A DNA stretch of 64,000 nt from Corallococcus macrosporus DSM 14697 (GTDB taxonomy: Bacteria > Myxococcota > Myxococcia > Myxococcales > Myxococcaceae). The notes below the pieces were generated by a model. It did no database searches. It saw only the letters and a list, made by a program, of their open reading frames with translations, and had not been told where the DNA came from. Shown here one piece after another: positions 36,385 through 44,605 of this stretch. The stretch lies in assembly GCF_002305895.1 (NCBI RefSeq), contig NZ_CP022203.1:3636501-3700500 (forward strand), in the 5' to 3' direction. Position 1 is the first letter of the stretch; each line of letters starts with the position of its first letter. Both the position numbers and the translations under genes were made by a program.

Positions 36385-37377
36385 ATGGCCCAGTTCCTCG
36401 ACGTGGCGTTGAAGGTAGGAGACCTGACCGAGTTCTCCTCGGACGCGGTGCTGTTCAAGTACGCACAACGTCTCTATGGCGTGACGGGTCAAGCGGCGCG
36501 GCGCCTGGAGCAGGCGGGCGTCCCGGAGACGTCGCTGGCGTTGGCGCCGGGAGCGCACCGGTTCGTGGAGACGCGGGGCGCCCTGACCGCGCCGCTGGCG
36601 CTCTTCCTGGGCACCGTCCGCCTGGGCGAGTTCGGCTACCACGAGATTCGCCAGTTCGCGGTGCGCGCGCTGACGGCGCTGGAAGGCCATTCAGGCCTCG
36701 CGCACGTCGCGGGCACCGTCCACGGGCCCAACTACGGCCTGGATGAGGATGAAGCGGCGCTCGCCTTCGTGGGCGGGCTGGTTGAAGCCTTCCAGCGTGG
36801 CGCCGGCCCTCAATCCCTGACGCGCTTCACGGTGGTGGAGCGGGACGCGCGCCGGGCGCAGAGGCTGGTCAAGGCCATGACGCGTGGGCTGAGCGCGACG
36901 CCTGGCGTGGAGCCGCTGCCGGACGGCGGCTTCCGGGTCCGGCGCATGTCCGCCGTGACGCAGGCGCCGCCCCTGGCGACGGCGGGCACCGTGTCCATGG
37001 CAAAGCCTCACGCCTTCGTGGCAATGCCTTTCGCGCCGGAGATGGAGGACACGTACCACTACGGCATCCTGGGGCCGGTGAAGGCCGCGGGCCTGCTGTG
37101 CGAGCGCGTGGACCAGGAGCGGTTCGACGGCCCCATCATCCAGCGCATCCGCGAGCGCATCGAGACGGCGAAGGTGGTGATCGCCGACCTGTCGCTCGCC
37201 AATCCCAACGTGTACCTGGAGGTCGGCTACGCGTGGGGGCGGGGCCGGCCCACGCTGCTGCTGGTGCGCGACGTGAAGGAGCTCCGCTTCGACGTCGCGT
37301 CCTATCGCTGCATCGTCTACCGCAGCATTCGGGAGCTGGAGACGCTGCTGTCGAAGGAGCTCCAGCGCCTGGACTGA
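36385..37377 (+). CDS. Macro/leucyl-aminopeptidase-N-like domain fused to TIR-like/deoxyribosyltransferase-like domain
   Basis: The 330-residue soluble protein has two parts. Residues 1-170 look like the macro-type fold seen at the N-terminus of M17 aminopeptidases and some CHAT proteins (VALKVGDLTEFSSDAVL; AGTVHGPNYGLDEDEAALAF). Residues 210-330 form a small alpha/beta domain of the TIR-like or nucleoside 2-deoxyribosyltransferase-like type: PHAFVAMPFAPEMEDTY, IIQRIRERIETAKVVIADLS, NPNVYLEVGYAWGRGRPTLL. Glu279 in NPNVYLEVGYA occupies the usual catalytic position. Such domains act on NAD or nucleotides, and many serve in anti-phage immunity. That role here is inference. GGGG lies just before the ATG at 36385. 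Confidence 0.75.
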   Translation: MAQFLDVALKVGDLTEFSSDAVLFKYAQRLYGVTGQAARRLEQAGVPETSLALAPGAHRFVETRGALTAPLALFLGTVRLGEFGYHEIRQFAVRALTALEGHSGLAHVAGTVHGPNYGLDEDEAALAFVGGLVEAFQRGAGPQSLTRFTVVERDARRAQRLVKAMTRGLSATPGVEPLPDGGFRVRRMSAVTQAPPLATAGTVSMAKPHAFVAMPFAPEMEDTYHYGILGPVKAAGLLCERVDQERFDGPIIQRIRERIETAKVVIADLSLANPNVYLEVGYAWGRGRPTLLLVRDVKELRFDVASYRCIVYRSIRELETLLSKELQRLD

Positions 37378-37387
37378 GGCGCGCGCG

Positions 37388-38479
37388 TCACCACCCGCGC
37401 GCGGTGATGGCGTACTGGCCGGCCCAGGCGCCCTGGCGCAGCAGGTGCAGCGTGTCGTGCAGGTTGACGGAGGCACAGGCGTGGTTGGGCACCACGCGCA
37501 CGCGCTCGCCCACGTAGGGTCGCCATGAGGTGTTGGAGAGGTCCAGCAGGCCGTGCTCCTCGGACAGGCCGCGGACCAGGACCTCCGGCTTGCCGAGCAG
37601 GGCGCCGTAGACGCCCGTGTCCGTGAAGCCTTCCTCCTTGGCCAGGGCCTTGGAGCCCGCGTCGATGACGGCCTGCCCCGGCACCGTCGTGCTCACCACG
37701 GTGGCCAGCACGGAGTACGCGCATTCGTCCCACGCGCAGGCGCCCACGGACACGGCGTTGCGGTCGTTGAAGATGTTGATGCCTGGGCGAATCTCCGTGA
37801 GGCCGGTGACGTCATGCGAGCGCCACAGCGTCGGCGTGGAGCCGCCGCTCACGGTTCCGGGCCGCAGCCCCGAGTCCGTCAGGGCCTCGATGAAGGTGGC
37901 CAGCCGCTCGGACTGCTCGCGCATCGCCGAGCCCAGCTTCTCCTGAGGCAGGCGAAGGTGGCCGGCGTAGAAGGTGATGCCCCGGTACTCCAGGCCACTG
38001 CCGAACGCCACGTTCCCGGCCAGGGCGATGGCGTCCTCTGGGGACTGGACGCCCACGCGCCGCATGCCCAGGTCCAGCTCCACCAGCACGCCCACGGTGC
38101 GGCCGGCCATGCGCGCCGCGCGGTCCAACATCCCCAGCGCCTCGCCCGAGTCCAGGGCCACGGTGAGCCGGACCTGAGGAGGGAGCGCCATGAGCCGGGT
38201 GAGCCGGTCCTCTCCCACGGGAGGGTAGGCGAGCAGCACGTCGTCGCAGACGGTGGCCATGACCTCCGCCTCTCGGACGGTGGCCACGGTGACGCCCTGG
38301 GCTCCGGCGGCGAGCTGGAGCCTGGCCAACTCCGGCGTCTTGTGTGTCTTCGTGTGGGGCCGCCACCGGAGGCCATGCTGGCGGGTGTACGCGGCCACGC
38401 GCCGCAGGTTGGCGTCCACGCGGTCCAGGTCCACGAGGGCGGCGGGGGTGGTCATCATGTCGAGCCGGTCCACGTCCAT
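37388..38479 (-). CDS. D-threonine aldolase / D-serine dehydratase-like PLP enzyme
   Basis: The 363-residue fold-type III PLP enzyme has the alanine-racemase-like N-terminal barrel. It begins TPAALVDLDRVDANLRRVA and the PLP-binding Lys lies in RWRPHTKTHKTPE (about 45-57). The C-terminal beta domain has the metal-site motif VPNHACASVNLHD (about 330-342). The His-x-Cys arrangement there is the form reported for D-serine dehydratases, whereas D-threonine aldolases usually have His-x-Asp. Either way it acts on D-amino acids. The start at 38479 (MDVDRLD) or 38458 (MMTTP) is possible. It converges with the macro/TIR-like gene, 10 bp between stops. Confidence 0.88.
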   Translation of the reverse strand: MDVDRLDMMTTPAALVDLDRVDANLRRVAAYTRQHGLRWRPHTKTHKTPELARLQLAAGAQGVTVATVREAEVMATVCDDVLLAYPPVGEDRLTRLMALPPQVRLTVALDSGEALGMLDRAARMAGRTVGVLVELDLGMRRVGVQSPEDAIALAGNVAFGSGLEYRGITFYAGHLRLPQEKLGSAMREQSERLATFIEALTDSGLRPGTVSGGSTPTLWRSHDVTGLTEIRPGINIFNDRNAVSVGACAWDECAYSVLATVVSTTVPGQAVIDAGSKALAKEEGFTDTGVYGALLGKPEVLVRGLSEEHGLLDLSNTSWRPYVGERVRVVPNHACASVNLHDTLHLLRQGAWAGQYAITARGW

Positions 38480-39014
38480 GCCGTGCAATGTGGCACTCGG
38501 AAGCGTCCGGCTCCAGGCTGATGGGGCGGGTTCGAATACCGCATGGGGGGGCGTACACGGTGGGAGAAACCCGGAACAACCGGAGGCGCCCACCCTGCAT
38601 GTGTTCAGCGCCCCCAGGTCGCGCAAAGGCTCTCCCCTGCACACGAGGAGGCATGGAGGGAGATTCATTCGGCGCTCACGGACGGCGGCGACGGGCTCTG
38701 GGATTTCGCGGTGCCTGGCGACGAGGGCGAAATCACGCTCCCTGTCTCCACTGAGCGGGGCGCTTGCGAGCCCACGAAGGAAGCGCCGTCAGACCAAAGG
38801 GACGCGCGCCGCGCGTCGGCGGGCCTTCTCCAGCCGGACGACCTGCCAACGGATCCCGGTGCGGGCTCCCGCCGCGCGTTGGCGAAGCAGCCGACGGCTT
38901 AACGTCAGCCCTCAATTCCTTCTACCCTGACGGATTCACCACCGGCACGGCGCCATCGGCCAGGTCGCCGTGTGCGTCTCGTGCCTCATTTCGGGGCACG
39001 CACCCGAGGCATCT
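38480..39014. other. Region of 535 bp without a confident gene
   Basis: This is the divergent space between the D-amino-acid enzyme (minus) and the outer-membrane protein (plus). A 119-codon frame at 38543-38902 (plus) has a plausible-looking middle (EEAWREIHSALTDGGDGLWD, FAVPGDEGEITLPV). Its N- and C-termini are low complexity, it has no ribosome-binding site, and I cannot support it as a gene. It could be a remnant. Confidence 0.4.
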
Positions 39015-40367
39015 ATGCACAGAATGCGAAGGTGTCTGGCCGCGCTGTTGCTGGTGTGTCTGCTTCCGATGATGGGGTGGGCCTCGGAGCCGCCCTTGCC
39101 CGAGGAAGAGGCTCCGTCCGCGCCACCGGCCTCGCCCGCGCGCAGGTGGTACTCCCTGACGCGCCTGGAGGTGACGACGTTCGCGTTGCTCCCTCGCGCT
39201 GGCGCTGGTGGTGATGGCGGCTTCATCCAGGTGGAGCCCACCTTCATCCTTGATGGGGGCCCCGAGTTCGGCGTCAACGTGGGCGCTCCCGTGCGCTTCC
39301 GCATGTGGGGCGGTGGCGAGGGCACGGGCCTCGTGCGGCGGGAGGACTGGGACTCCCTTTCGGACTGGGGGCAACTCGTCCGTGGCCTCAAGCTCGGCTC
39401 GGACAACGCGCCCATGGCCGTCTGGTTTGGCGCCCTGGCGGATTACCGGCTCCTCTCCGGCCATCTCGTCCGCCGCTACTCCAACCGCACGAATCCCGAC
39501 TACCACCCAGCAGCGGGCATCTTCACTGGTGAGGTTGGCCCGCTCTACACGGAGGCCTTCGCCTCGGACGTGCTGGGCGCGCGGCTGATGGGCGCGGAGG
39601 TCGCCCTGGACATGGAGCACGTCCTCTTCGGCCAGCCCAGGCAGCGGGGCCGTTACACGCTCGCGCTGTCCGCCGTGCATGACTGGGGACGCGCAGGTGG
39701 ACGCGCGGCCTCGGTGACGCTGGCGCACGTGGACGCAACGGCGGGGGTGTTGTTGCGGCCTGACCATGAGGTCCACGTGATTGCCGGGTGGGGCGGTCGT
39801 CCGGGAGATGGGGGCGCGTGGGGCGCCGTTGTGGGGGCCGGGGTGGACGTGCTCCGGGAGACGCTCCACCTGCGGTTGCGGCTGGAGGCTCGGCGCCAGC
39901 AAGGCGGCTTCCGGCAAGGCTTCTTCGGAGCGGACTACGAGTTGGCGCGCTTCCAGGCCGCGGGCCCGGAGGGCATGCCGCTCGCGGGTGCTGGCTTCCC
40001 GGACGGCTACTCGGCTTTCGGAGAGGCGGAGGTGGGTTGGGACGCCGTCAGCTACGGGGGCCTCTACAAGCACCTGAAGCTGTCGCTGGGCGCGGAGGCG
40101 TTCTCCTGGGGGCGCTTCGACGTCGACGGGCGCGTGGCGGCGCAGCTCATCGAGCGCAGCTTGGAAGTGGCGTTGAAGGGCCTGGGCGTGGGCATGGGGC
40201 GGCCCGGAGCGCGCTACCTGGGGGCGGCGGAGGTGCGCTGGCGATTCCTGGGCGGGAAGCTCTATGCGATGGGGACGGGCGGCACGCTGCTGTTCGCCAC
40301 GGCGGAAGGGACACTGCGACCGGGGGCCTTCGCGTCGGTGGGCCTGGGGGTGGACAATGCGCGCTGA
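39015..40367 (+). CDS. Predicted outer-membrane/exported protein in toxin-like locus
   Basis: The 450-residue protein has a signal peptide (MHRMRRCLAALLLVCLLPMM, cleavage after GWAS). A short Pro/Glu/Ala spacer (about 26-44) leads to a long beta-rich body with alternating hydrophobic residues and many Gly/Tyr/Phe: WYSLTRLEVTTFALLPRAG, YTLALSAVHDWGRAGG, ASVTLAHVDATAGVLLRPDH, TLHLRLRLEARRQQG. It ends TLRPGAFASVGLGVDNAR. This is the look of a beta-barrel or surface protein; no family name is recognised. GAGG lies about 7 nt before the ATG. It overlaps the nuclease-like gene by 11 bp, so the two are translationally linked and probably act together. Confidence 0.75.
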   Translation: MHRMRRCLAALLLVCLLPMMGWASEPPLPEEEAPSAPPASPARRWYSLTRLEVTTFALLPRAGAGGDGGFIQVEPTFILDGGPEFGVNVGAPVRFRMWGGGEGTGLVRREDWDSLSDWGQLVRGLKLGSDNAPMAVWFGALADYRLLSGHLVRRYSNRTNPDYHPAAGIFTGEVGPLYTEAFASDVLGARLMGAEVALDMEHVLFGQPRQRGRYTLALSAVHDWGRAGGRAASVTLAHVDATAGVLLRPDHEVHVIAGWGGRPGDGGAWGAVVGAGVDVLRETLHLRLRLEARRQQGGFRQGFFGADYELARFQAAGPEGMPLAGAGFPDGYSAFGEAEVGWDAVSYGGLYKHLKLSLGAEAFSWGRFDVDGRVAAQLIERSLEVALKGLGVGMGRPGARYLGAAEVRWRFLGGKLYAMGTGGTLLFATAEGTLRPGAFASVGLGVDNAR

Positions 40368-41877
40368 CGTTCTGCTGTGGGTGGTAGCGGTGGTCCTGGC
40401 CACGAGGGCGCATGCGTCCGGCCCTGGCTCAACGCTGCACGACGCATCACGCGTGGCCACGTCCCCCGCGTGGGTGGAGCTGCCGGGCAGCGAGACTCCG
40501 CGCGTCCCGGCTTCACCTCCGCATTCCATCGCGGGGTCCGAAGCCCAGCAGCGGCTGTGGCGGAAGCTGATTCCACGAAACGACGCAATAGGCGCTGGAC
40601 CTGGCACTGCGTCCGTCGCTGTCGGGGGCGGCGTGCAGAGCGCCGCATCGGTGCGTCAGGCAACCCTCGACGCTATTGCCGAGGTGAAGCGCGCCCTGGA
40701 GGGCATCGAAGCCGCACGCGCTCGACTTGCGTCGCGTCCTTCCTCTCTTGGGGAACGTGGACTCGAGGGTGTCTTCACGCGCTATCTCGACCACGGCTCC
40801 AAGCAACTGACGTGGCTCCAACGGACGCTCGAGAGCGCCACGGCGCTGGCGGGAGTGGCGTCGGAGGTCGGGGATTCAGGAATGGAGCTGAGCATCCTCC
40901 AGATGTCGGGGCCCCGCCTTCAGTCCGCGATGTTCGGAACCCTGCTGCTGGCCACGTGGGTGGACTTCCTTCAACTCGCGGACGCCCTGCTCCGCGACTG
41001 CCCCATGTGCGGCTCCGAGAAGCTGTTCGCGGACCTGCACCGAGTTCAAAGCAAGCTGACCCCGACGCTGGAGGAATTCGCCTCGGAGGACTCGCAGCGT
41101 ATCGAGGCGGCGACGACCGCGATGCCCGCGCTGATGGGGGAGCTGACTCACGAGTTCGACACGATTCGTCGGGAGGCGCGCTCCGCCATGGAAGTGGGCG
41201 GCAAGGTCGTGGTGGCGGCGCAGGTGATGGAACTGCTCGCCCTGATTTCCACGCTGAAGATGTCACTCCCCCGGCCACCTCCAGCGACGCTCGGTGTAGG
41301 GCTCGTCATGAGTTCGGGGGGCGTCATGGCGGGCTCGCGGCTCGTCGTCTCGGCGGAGTGGGTGGAGATGATGCGCAGGCTGGTGCAGGCGGGCGTCCTT
41401 TCCCTCCCAGCCGTCAGCGCCGCTGTCCGCATTCACGGTGGGCAGGTGATGATGGCCCAGGCGCGCCAGGACTTGCCCGAGGGCGTGCGTGAAGCGCTGG
41501 GGGACAGCCCCGAAGTGCGCGGCATGCAGGTGACGGGCAAGGCCGGTGCGGGCATGGCCGACGCACCGAGGCATCACGTCCTGCCGAAGGAGCACCGGCG
41601 GTGGTTCGAGCAGCGCGGCTTCAAGGGAGACATGGACATCGACCAGTTCTGCGTCCGGCTGGAGCGGGCCTATCACGAGGCGATTCACGGAGGAGGGAAT
41701 TGGAAGCTGGGGCGCACATGGCCTGGAGAGTGGAGTCGAATGATCATGGAGGCGCTGTATGAAGCTGAGACCACGACAGGTCGGAGGTTGACGAATAGCG
41801 AAGTCCTGAACATCGTCGCGGAGCGCATGCGGAGCTACGACATCCCGATGAAGTTCATCAAAGGGAGGAGCCGATGA
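40357..41877 (+). CDS. Secreted toxin-like protein with C-terminal HNH/His-Me-like nuclease domain (DUF2380/TIGR02269-like)
   Basis: The 506-residue protein has a signal peptide (MRADVLLWVVAVVLATRAHA) without a lipobox Cys. The long helical middle (about 85-330) has amphipathic segments and a hydrophobic patch (about 290-345). The C-terminal domain (about 395-506) carries H406-H407-V-L-P and, after DIDQFCVRLERAY, H440-E-A-I-H444-G-G-G-N-W. This is an arrangement seen in HNH/AHH-type toxin nucleases and in the myxobacterial DUF2380/TIGR02269 group. N-terminal export plus C-terminal nuclease is the layout of polymorphic toxins. Its stop overlaps the next start (ATGA). The toxin role is inferred from architecture. 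Third codon positions are less GC-rich near the 3' end. Confidence 0.75.
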   Translation: MRADVLLWVVAVVLATRAHASGPGSTLHDASRVATSPAWVELPGSETPRVPASPPHSIAGSEAQQRLWRKLIPRNDAIGAGPGTASVAVGGGVQSAASVRQATLDAIAEVKRALEGIEAARARLASRPSSLGERGLEGVFTRYLDHGSKQLTWLQRTLESATALAGVASEVGDSGMELSILQMSGPRLQSAMFGTLLLATWVDFLQLADALLRDCPMCGSEKLFADLHRVQSKLTPTLEEFASEDSQRIEAATTAMPALMGELTHEFDTIRREARSAMEVGGKVVVAAQVMELLALISTLKMSLPRPPPATLGVGLVMSSGGVMAGSRLVVSAEWVEMMRRLVQAGVLSLPAVSAAVRIHGGQVMMAQARQDLPEGVREALGDSPEVRGMQVTGKAGAGMADAPRHHVLPKEHRRWFEQRGFKGDMDIDQFCVRLERAYHEAIHGGGNWKLGRTWPGEWSRMIMEALYEAETTTGRRLTNSEVLNIVAERMRSYDIPMKFIKGRSR

Positions 41878-42344
41878 CCGATGGACGTTCGTGGCAGGGG
41901 AACTGGAAGGCCCGCCTGTATGCGCGTGTCCGTGAACGCGGCTACGACTCACTCACGGCTTTTGCCGAGTCCCGTCCCACCTCATCGTTGGTAGCACTGG
42001 CCGAGGAGCTTGGGCCGGACGACGTTGCCGGAGTTCAGGTGTACGATGGTCTGGTGGTCGAGGCGGTGCGAAGCAAGCAAGTGACCCGCTTGGTTCGAGG
42101 ACAGCTCGTGCGCGAGCTCTGGGGGAGCCTCCCCGATGGGTGGCCGGCGGTGCTCGATGACACGAGTCGATTCGCCGTCGCAAAGGCGCTTGGCCCCTGG
42201 ATTGCCTATACCCCAGAAACGCACAAGGAGCGCGCACGCGCAGTCAGGACGTCGCTCCTCGTCGATCCGCCCCCTGCTGGCTGGCGCCCTCGCGGTCCTG
42301 ACGACGAGCTCCTCCGCACGCGCCTCCCCGACGAAGAATCGTGA
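41874..42344 (+). CDS. Putative immunity protein for the nuclease-like toxin
   Basis: The 156-residue acidic soluble protein begins at an ATG overlapping the toxin stop (ATGA) and has a strong AGGGAGG site, so it is co-translated with the toxin. It has no signal peptide, so it should stay in the cytoplasm, where a nuclease would have to be neutralised. The sequence (WKARLYARVRERGYDSLTAF, LVALAEELGPDDVAGVQV, LVRGQLVRELWGSLPDGWPA) matches no enzyme motif I can name. Its position, size and coupling are the standard arrangement of an immunity gene. Many codons end in A or T compared with neighbours, suggesting transfer as a unit with the end of the toxin gene. Confidence 0.7.
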   Translation: MTDGRSWQGNWKARLYARVRERGYDSLTAFAESRPTSSLVALAEELGPDDVAGVQVYDGLVVEAVRSKQVTRLVRGQLVRELWGSLPDGWPAVLDDTSRFAVAKALGPWIAYTPETHKERARAVRTSLLVDPPPAGWRPRGPDDELLRTRLPDEES

Positions 42345-42409
42345 CCAACATCCCTCCGCGACCCGCGCGGTGCGGCGTCACCCCAGTCTCACCGCGCGAG
42401 CGAGTCCAC

Positions 42410-43510
42410 ATGTCAGACACCCCATTGACCCTCAGGGCCCTCAACCGCGCGACGCTGGCGCGGCAGATGTTGCTGGAGCGTGAGAAGACCTCCGTGCTCG
42501 GCGCGGTGGAGCAGCTCCTGGCGCTTCAGGCCCAGCAGGCGAAGCCGCCGTTCATTGGCCTGTGGTCGCGTGTCGCGGGCTTCGGGCGGGATTCGCTCAA
42601 CGTGCTGCTCCATCGCAAGGAGGTGGTCCGGGCCACGTTGATGCGCGGCACGCTGCACCTGGCGAGCGCGAAGGACTATCGGCACCTGCGCGCCAGCTTC
42701 ACGCCGTTGCTGGAGGCCTCGGTGGCATCGGTGCTGCGCGAGCGCGCGAAGGGCCTGGACGTCGCGCCGCTCGTGAAGGACGCGCGCGCCTTCTTCGACG
42801 AGGCACCGCGCACCTTCGAGGCGCTGCGCGACCACCTGGTGGCCCGCTACCCGCGGAATGACGAGCGCGCCATGGGCTTCGCGGTGCGCATGTTCCTCCC
42901 CCTCATCCAGGTCCCCACGGAGACGGCGTGGGGCTACCCCGGCACCACGGACTTCGCGGTCGCGGAGTCGTGGCTGGGGGCGTCCCTGCGCGCGGAGGCG
43001 GACCTGCCCACGCTGGTGCGGCGCTACCTCGCGGCCTTTGGTCCAGCGACCGTGGCGGATGCCCAGACGTGGTCCGGGCTCAAGGGCCTGAAGGCCACCT
43101 TCGAGTCCCTCCGCCCTTCGCTGCGGACCTTCCGGGACGAGAAGGGGCGGGAGCTGTTCGACGTGCCCGAGGCGCCGCGGCCGGACGAGGACACGCCCGC
43201 GCCACCGCGCTTCCTCCCGGAGTTCGACAGCCTGGTGCTCGGCCACGAGGACCGGGCCCGGCTGGTGGATGAGGCGTACCGCCCCAGGCTCATCACCAAG
43301 AACCTGCGGGTCCCCGCCACCTTCCTCGTGGATGGCTTCATCGCCGGGACGTGGACGGTGGAGCGCAAGCGCTCGGTGGCCGCGCTCGTCGTCGAGCCCT
43401 TCGCGCCCATCAAGAAGAAGAAGGACCGTGACGCGCTCGCGAAGGAGGGCGAGGCGCTCCTGCGCTTCCTTGAGCCCGACGCCCGCACGTTCGAGGTTCG
43501 AGGGCACTGA
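42410..43510 (+). CDS. Winged-helix DNA-binding protein, AlkZ/YcaQ-like (HTH_42)
   Basis: The 366-residue protein begins LTLRALNRATLARQMLLERE and continues AVEQLLALQAQQAKPPFIGL, the typical opening of HTH_42 winged-helix proteins related to the AlkZ/YcaQ DNA glycosylases. MRGTLHLASAKDYRHLR matches the helix bearing the QxQ/Thr-His region of this group. AFGPATVADAQTWSGLKGLK and LPEFDSLVLGHEDRARL follow, both typical. The QAQQAK stretch may correspond to the catalytic QxQ motif of AlkZ-type glycosylases. Likely role: excision of unusual DNA lesions or crosslinks, or DNA binding. ATG 42410 was chosen by family start; a GTG at 42341 overlapping the immunity stop (GTGA) is an alternative. Confidence 0.82.
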   Translation: MSDTPLTLRALNRATLARQMLLEREKTSVLGAVEQLLALQAQQAKPPFIGLWSRVAGFGRDSLNVLLHRKEVVRATLMRGTLHLASAKDYRHLRASFTPLLEASVASVLRERAKGLDVAPLVKDARAFFDEAPRTFEALRDHLVARYPRNDERAMGFAVRMFLPLIQVPTETAWGYPGTTDFAVAESWLGASLRAEADLPTLVRRYLAAFGPATVADAQTWSGLKGLKATFESLRPSLRTFRDEKGRELFDVPEAPRPDEDTPAPPRFLPEFDSLVLGHEDRARLVDEAYRPRLITKNLRVPATFLVDGFIAGTWTVERKRSVAALVVEPFAPIKKKKDRDALAKEGEALLRFLEPDARTFEVRGH

Positions 43511-43864
43511 CAGGGCTTCAGCAGTGCGTGTCCAGCGCTGCCTGGGATGAGTCCAGGTGCGCTGCCGCCTCAGCCCGAAGTGGGAGCGGGGGCCCGCCGG
43601 CCTGCACGCCCGCCTCGTCGACGACACGGGATTCCCGAGGAAAGGCCCGGTTTCTGTGGAGGTCGCGCTCCGCTCGTGGCGGGCGCGCTTCGGCGGGCCG
43701 GGACGCCCCTTCATCCGCTCGACAAGGAGCCCCATCCCGGGCCGTGCGCGGCGTCGTCCTGTTTCGACGATTGGCTTGCAAATGATACTTGGTTGCATTT
43801 ATTGCTGGGCCGGAGCAGTGGATATCGCGAGGGGGGGGCGCGGTGGATTCGAGGTGAGGGAAGC
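43511..43864. other. Promoter region of ABC exporter operon, 354 bp
   Basis: GC-rich non-coding sequence for the first 250 bp, then an abrupt A/T-rich island (43770-43810) that contains the candidate Fur box. I see no gene in it; the frames crossing it read Arg/Pro/Ser-rich sequence. Confidence 0.55.
43777..43800 (+). promoter_or_regulatory. Candidate Fur box upstream of ABC exporter
   Basis: The 24-bp A/T-rich site begins TGCAAATGATA and ends TTGCATTT. TGCAA (43777-43781) and TTGCA (43793-43797) form an inverted repeat. By eye it agrees at about 20 of 24 positions with a Fur-type operator built from AAATGATA half-sites. It lies 65-88 bp before the ATG of the ATPase gene. Confidence 0.45.
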
Positions 43865-44605
43865 ATGTCCGACAAAGTGAGTACTGGGGCGCTGGAGGCG
43901 ATCGGACTCGAGCACCACTTCGGGGTGAAGACGGTTCTTCGGGGGCTGAGCTTCACCGTGGAGCCGGGACAGATTTACGCGCTGCTCGGAGGCAACGGCG
44001 CGGGCAAGTCGACGACGCTCAGCGTCTTCCTGGGCCTGGTCCGGCCCACGGCGGGACAGGCTCGGGTGTGTGGCCACGACGTGGCGGTGGATCCCCGGGC
44101 CGCACGCTCACGACTGGCCTACGTCCCCGAGAACGTGGCCCTCTACGAGCACCTGAGCGCGAGGGAGAACATCGACTACTTCCTGTCCATCGCGGGAAGC
44201 GAGCAGCGGTCACCCGCGAACCTCGACGAGGCGCTGGAAGCGGTCGGGCTGGCGCGCGAGGCCTGGGAGAAGCGGGTGGGCGGCTTCTCCAAGGGGATGC
44301 GCCAGAAGGTGGCGATCGCGCTCGCCATCGCGCGGCGCGTGCCGGTGCTCCTGCTGGACGAGCCGACTTCCGGCCTGGACCCGAGGGCGACCGGCGACTT
44401 CAACCGGCTGCTGGACACGGCGCGTGGACGTGGCGTGGCCACGCTGATGGTGACGCACGACCTGCTGAGCGCCGCTGAGATCGCCGACCGGATTGGCTTC
44501 CTGGCGCAGGGCCGTCTCGAAGAGGAGCTGGCCGCCACCGGCCCTGAGCGGTTCGATGTCAGGGCCCTGCATCAGCGCTATGCGCGGGCAGGGGAGGCCC
44601 CATGA
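43865..44605 (+). CDS. ABC transporter ATP-binding protein
   Basis: The 246-residue ATPase has Walker A GGNGAGKST (42-50), a Q-loop-equivalent position with YVPENVALYEHLSAREN, ABC signature variant GFSKGMRQKVAIALAI (SKGMR in place of LSGGQ), Walker B VLLLDEPTSGLD and switch His in VTHDL. It is the energising subunit for the two DUF3526 permeases that follow. The SKGM signature is common in ABC-2-type exporters. GAGG lies 6 nt before the ATG at 43865. The stop overlaps the next start (ATGA). Confidence 0.95.
   Translation: MSDKVSTGALEAIGLEHHFGVKTVLRGLSFTVEPGQIYALLGGNGAGKSTTLSVFLGLVRPTAGQARVCGHDVAVDPRAARSRLAYVPENVALYEHLSARENIDYFLSIAGSEQRSPANLDEALEAVGLAREAWEKRVGGFSKGMRQKVAIALAIARRVPVLLLDEPTSGLDPRATGDFNRLLDTARGRGVATLMVTHDLLSAAEIADRIGFLAQGRLEEELAATGPERFDVRALHQRYARAGEAP

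Noticed and set aside
38526-38542. T-arm-like sequence (GCGGG-TTCGAAT-ACCGC) suggesting a tRNA
   Set aside because: The closing pair is mismatched, no anticodon or D arm can be built upstream, and no matching acceptor stem or CCA follows.
38543-38902. 119-codon open frame with a plausible central segment
   Set aside because: No ribosome-binding site, low-complexity ends, and no recognisable domain. Kept only as part of the gap description.
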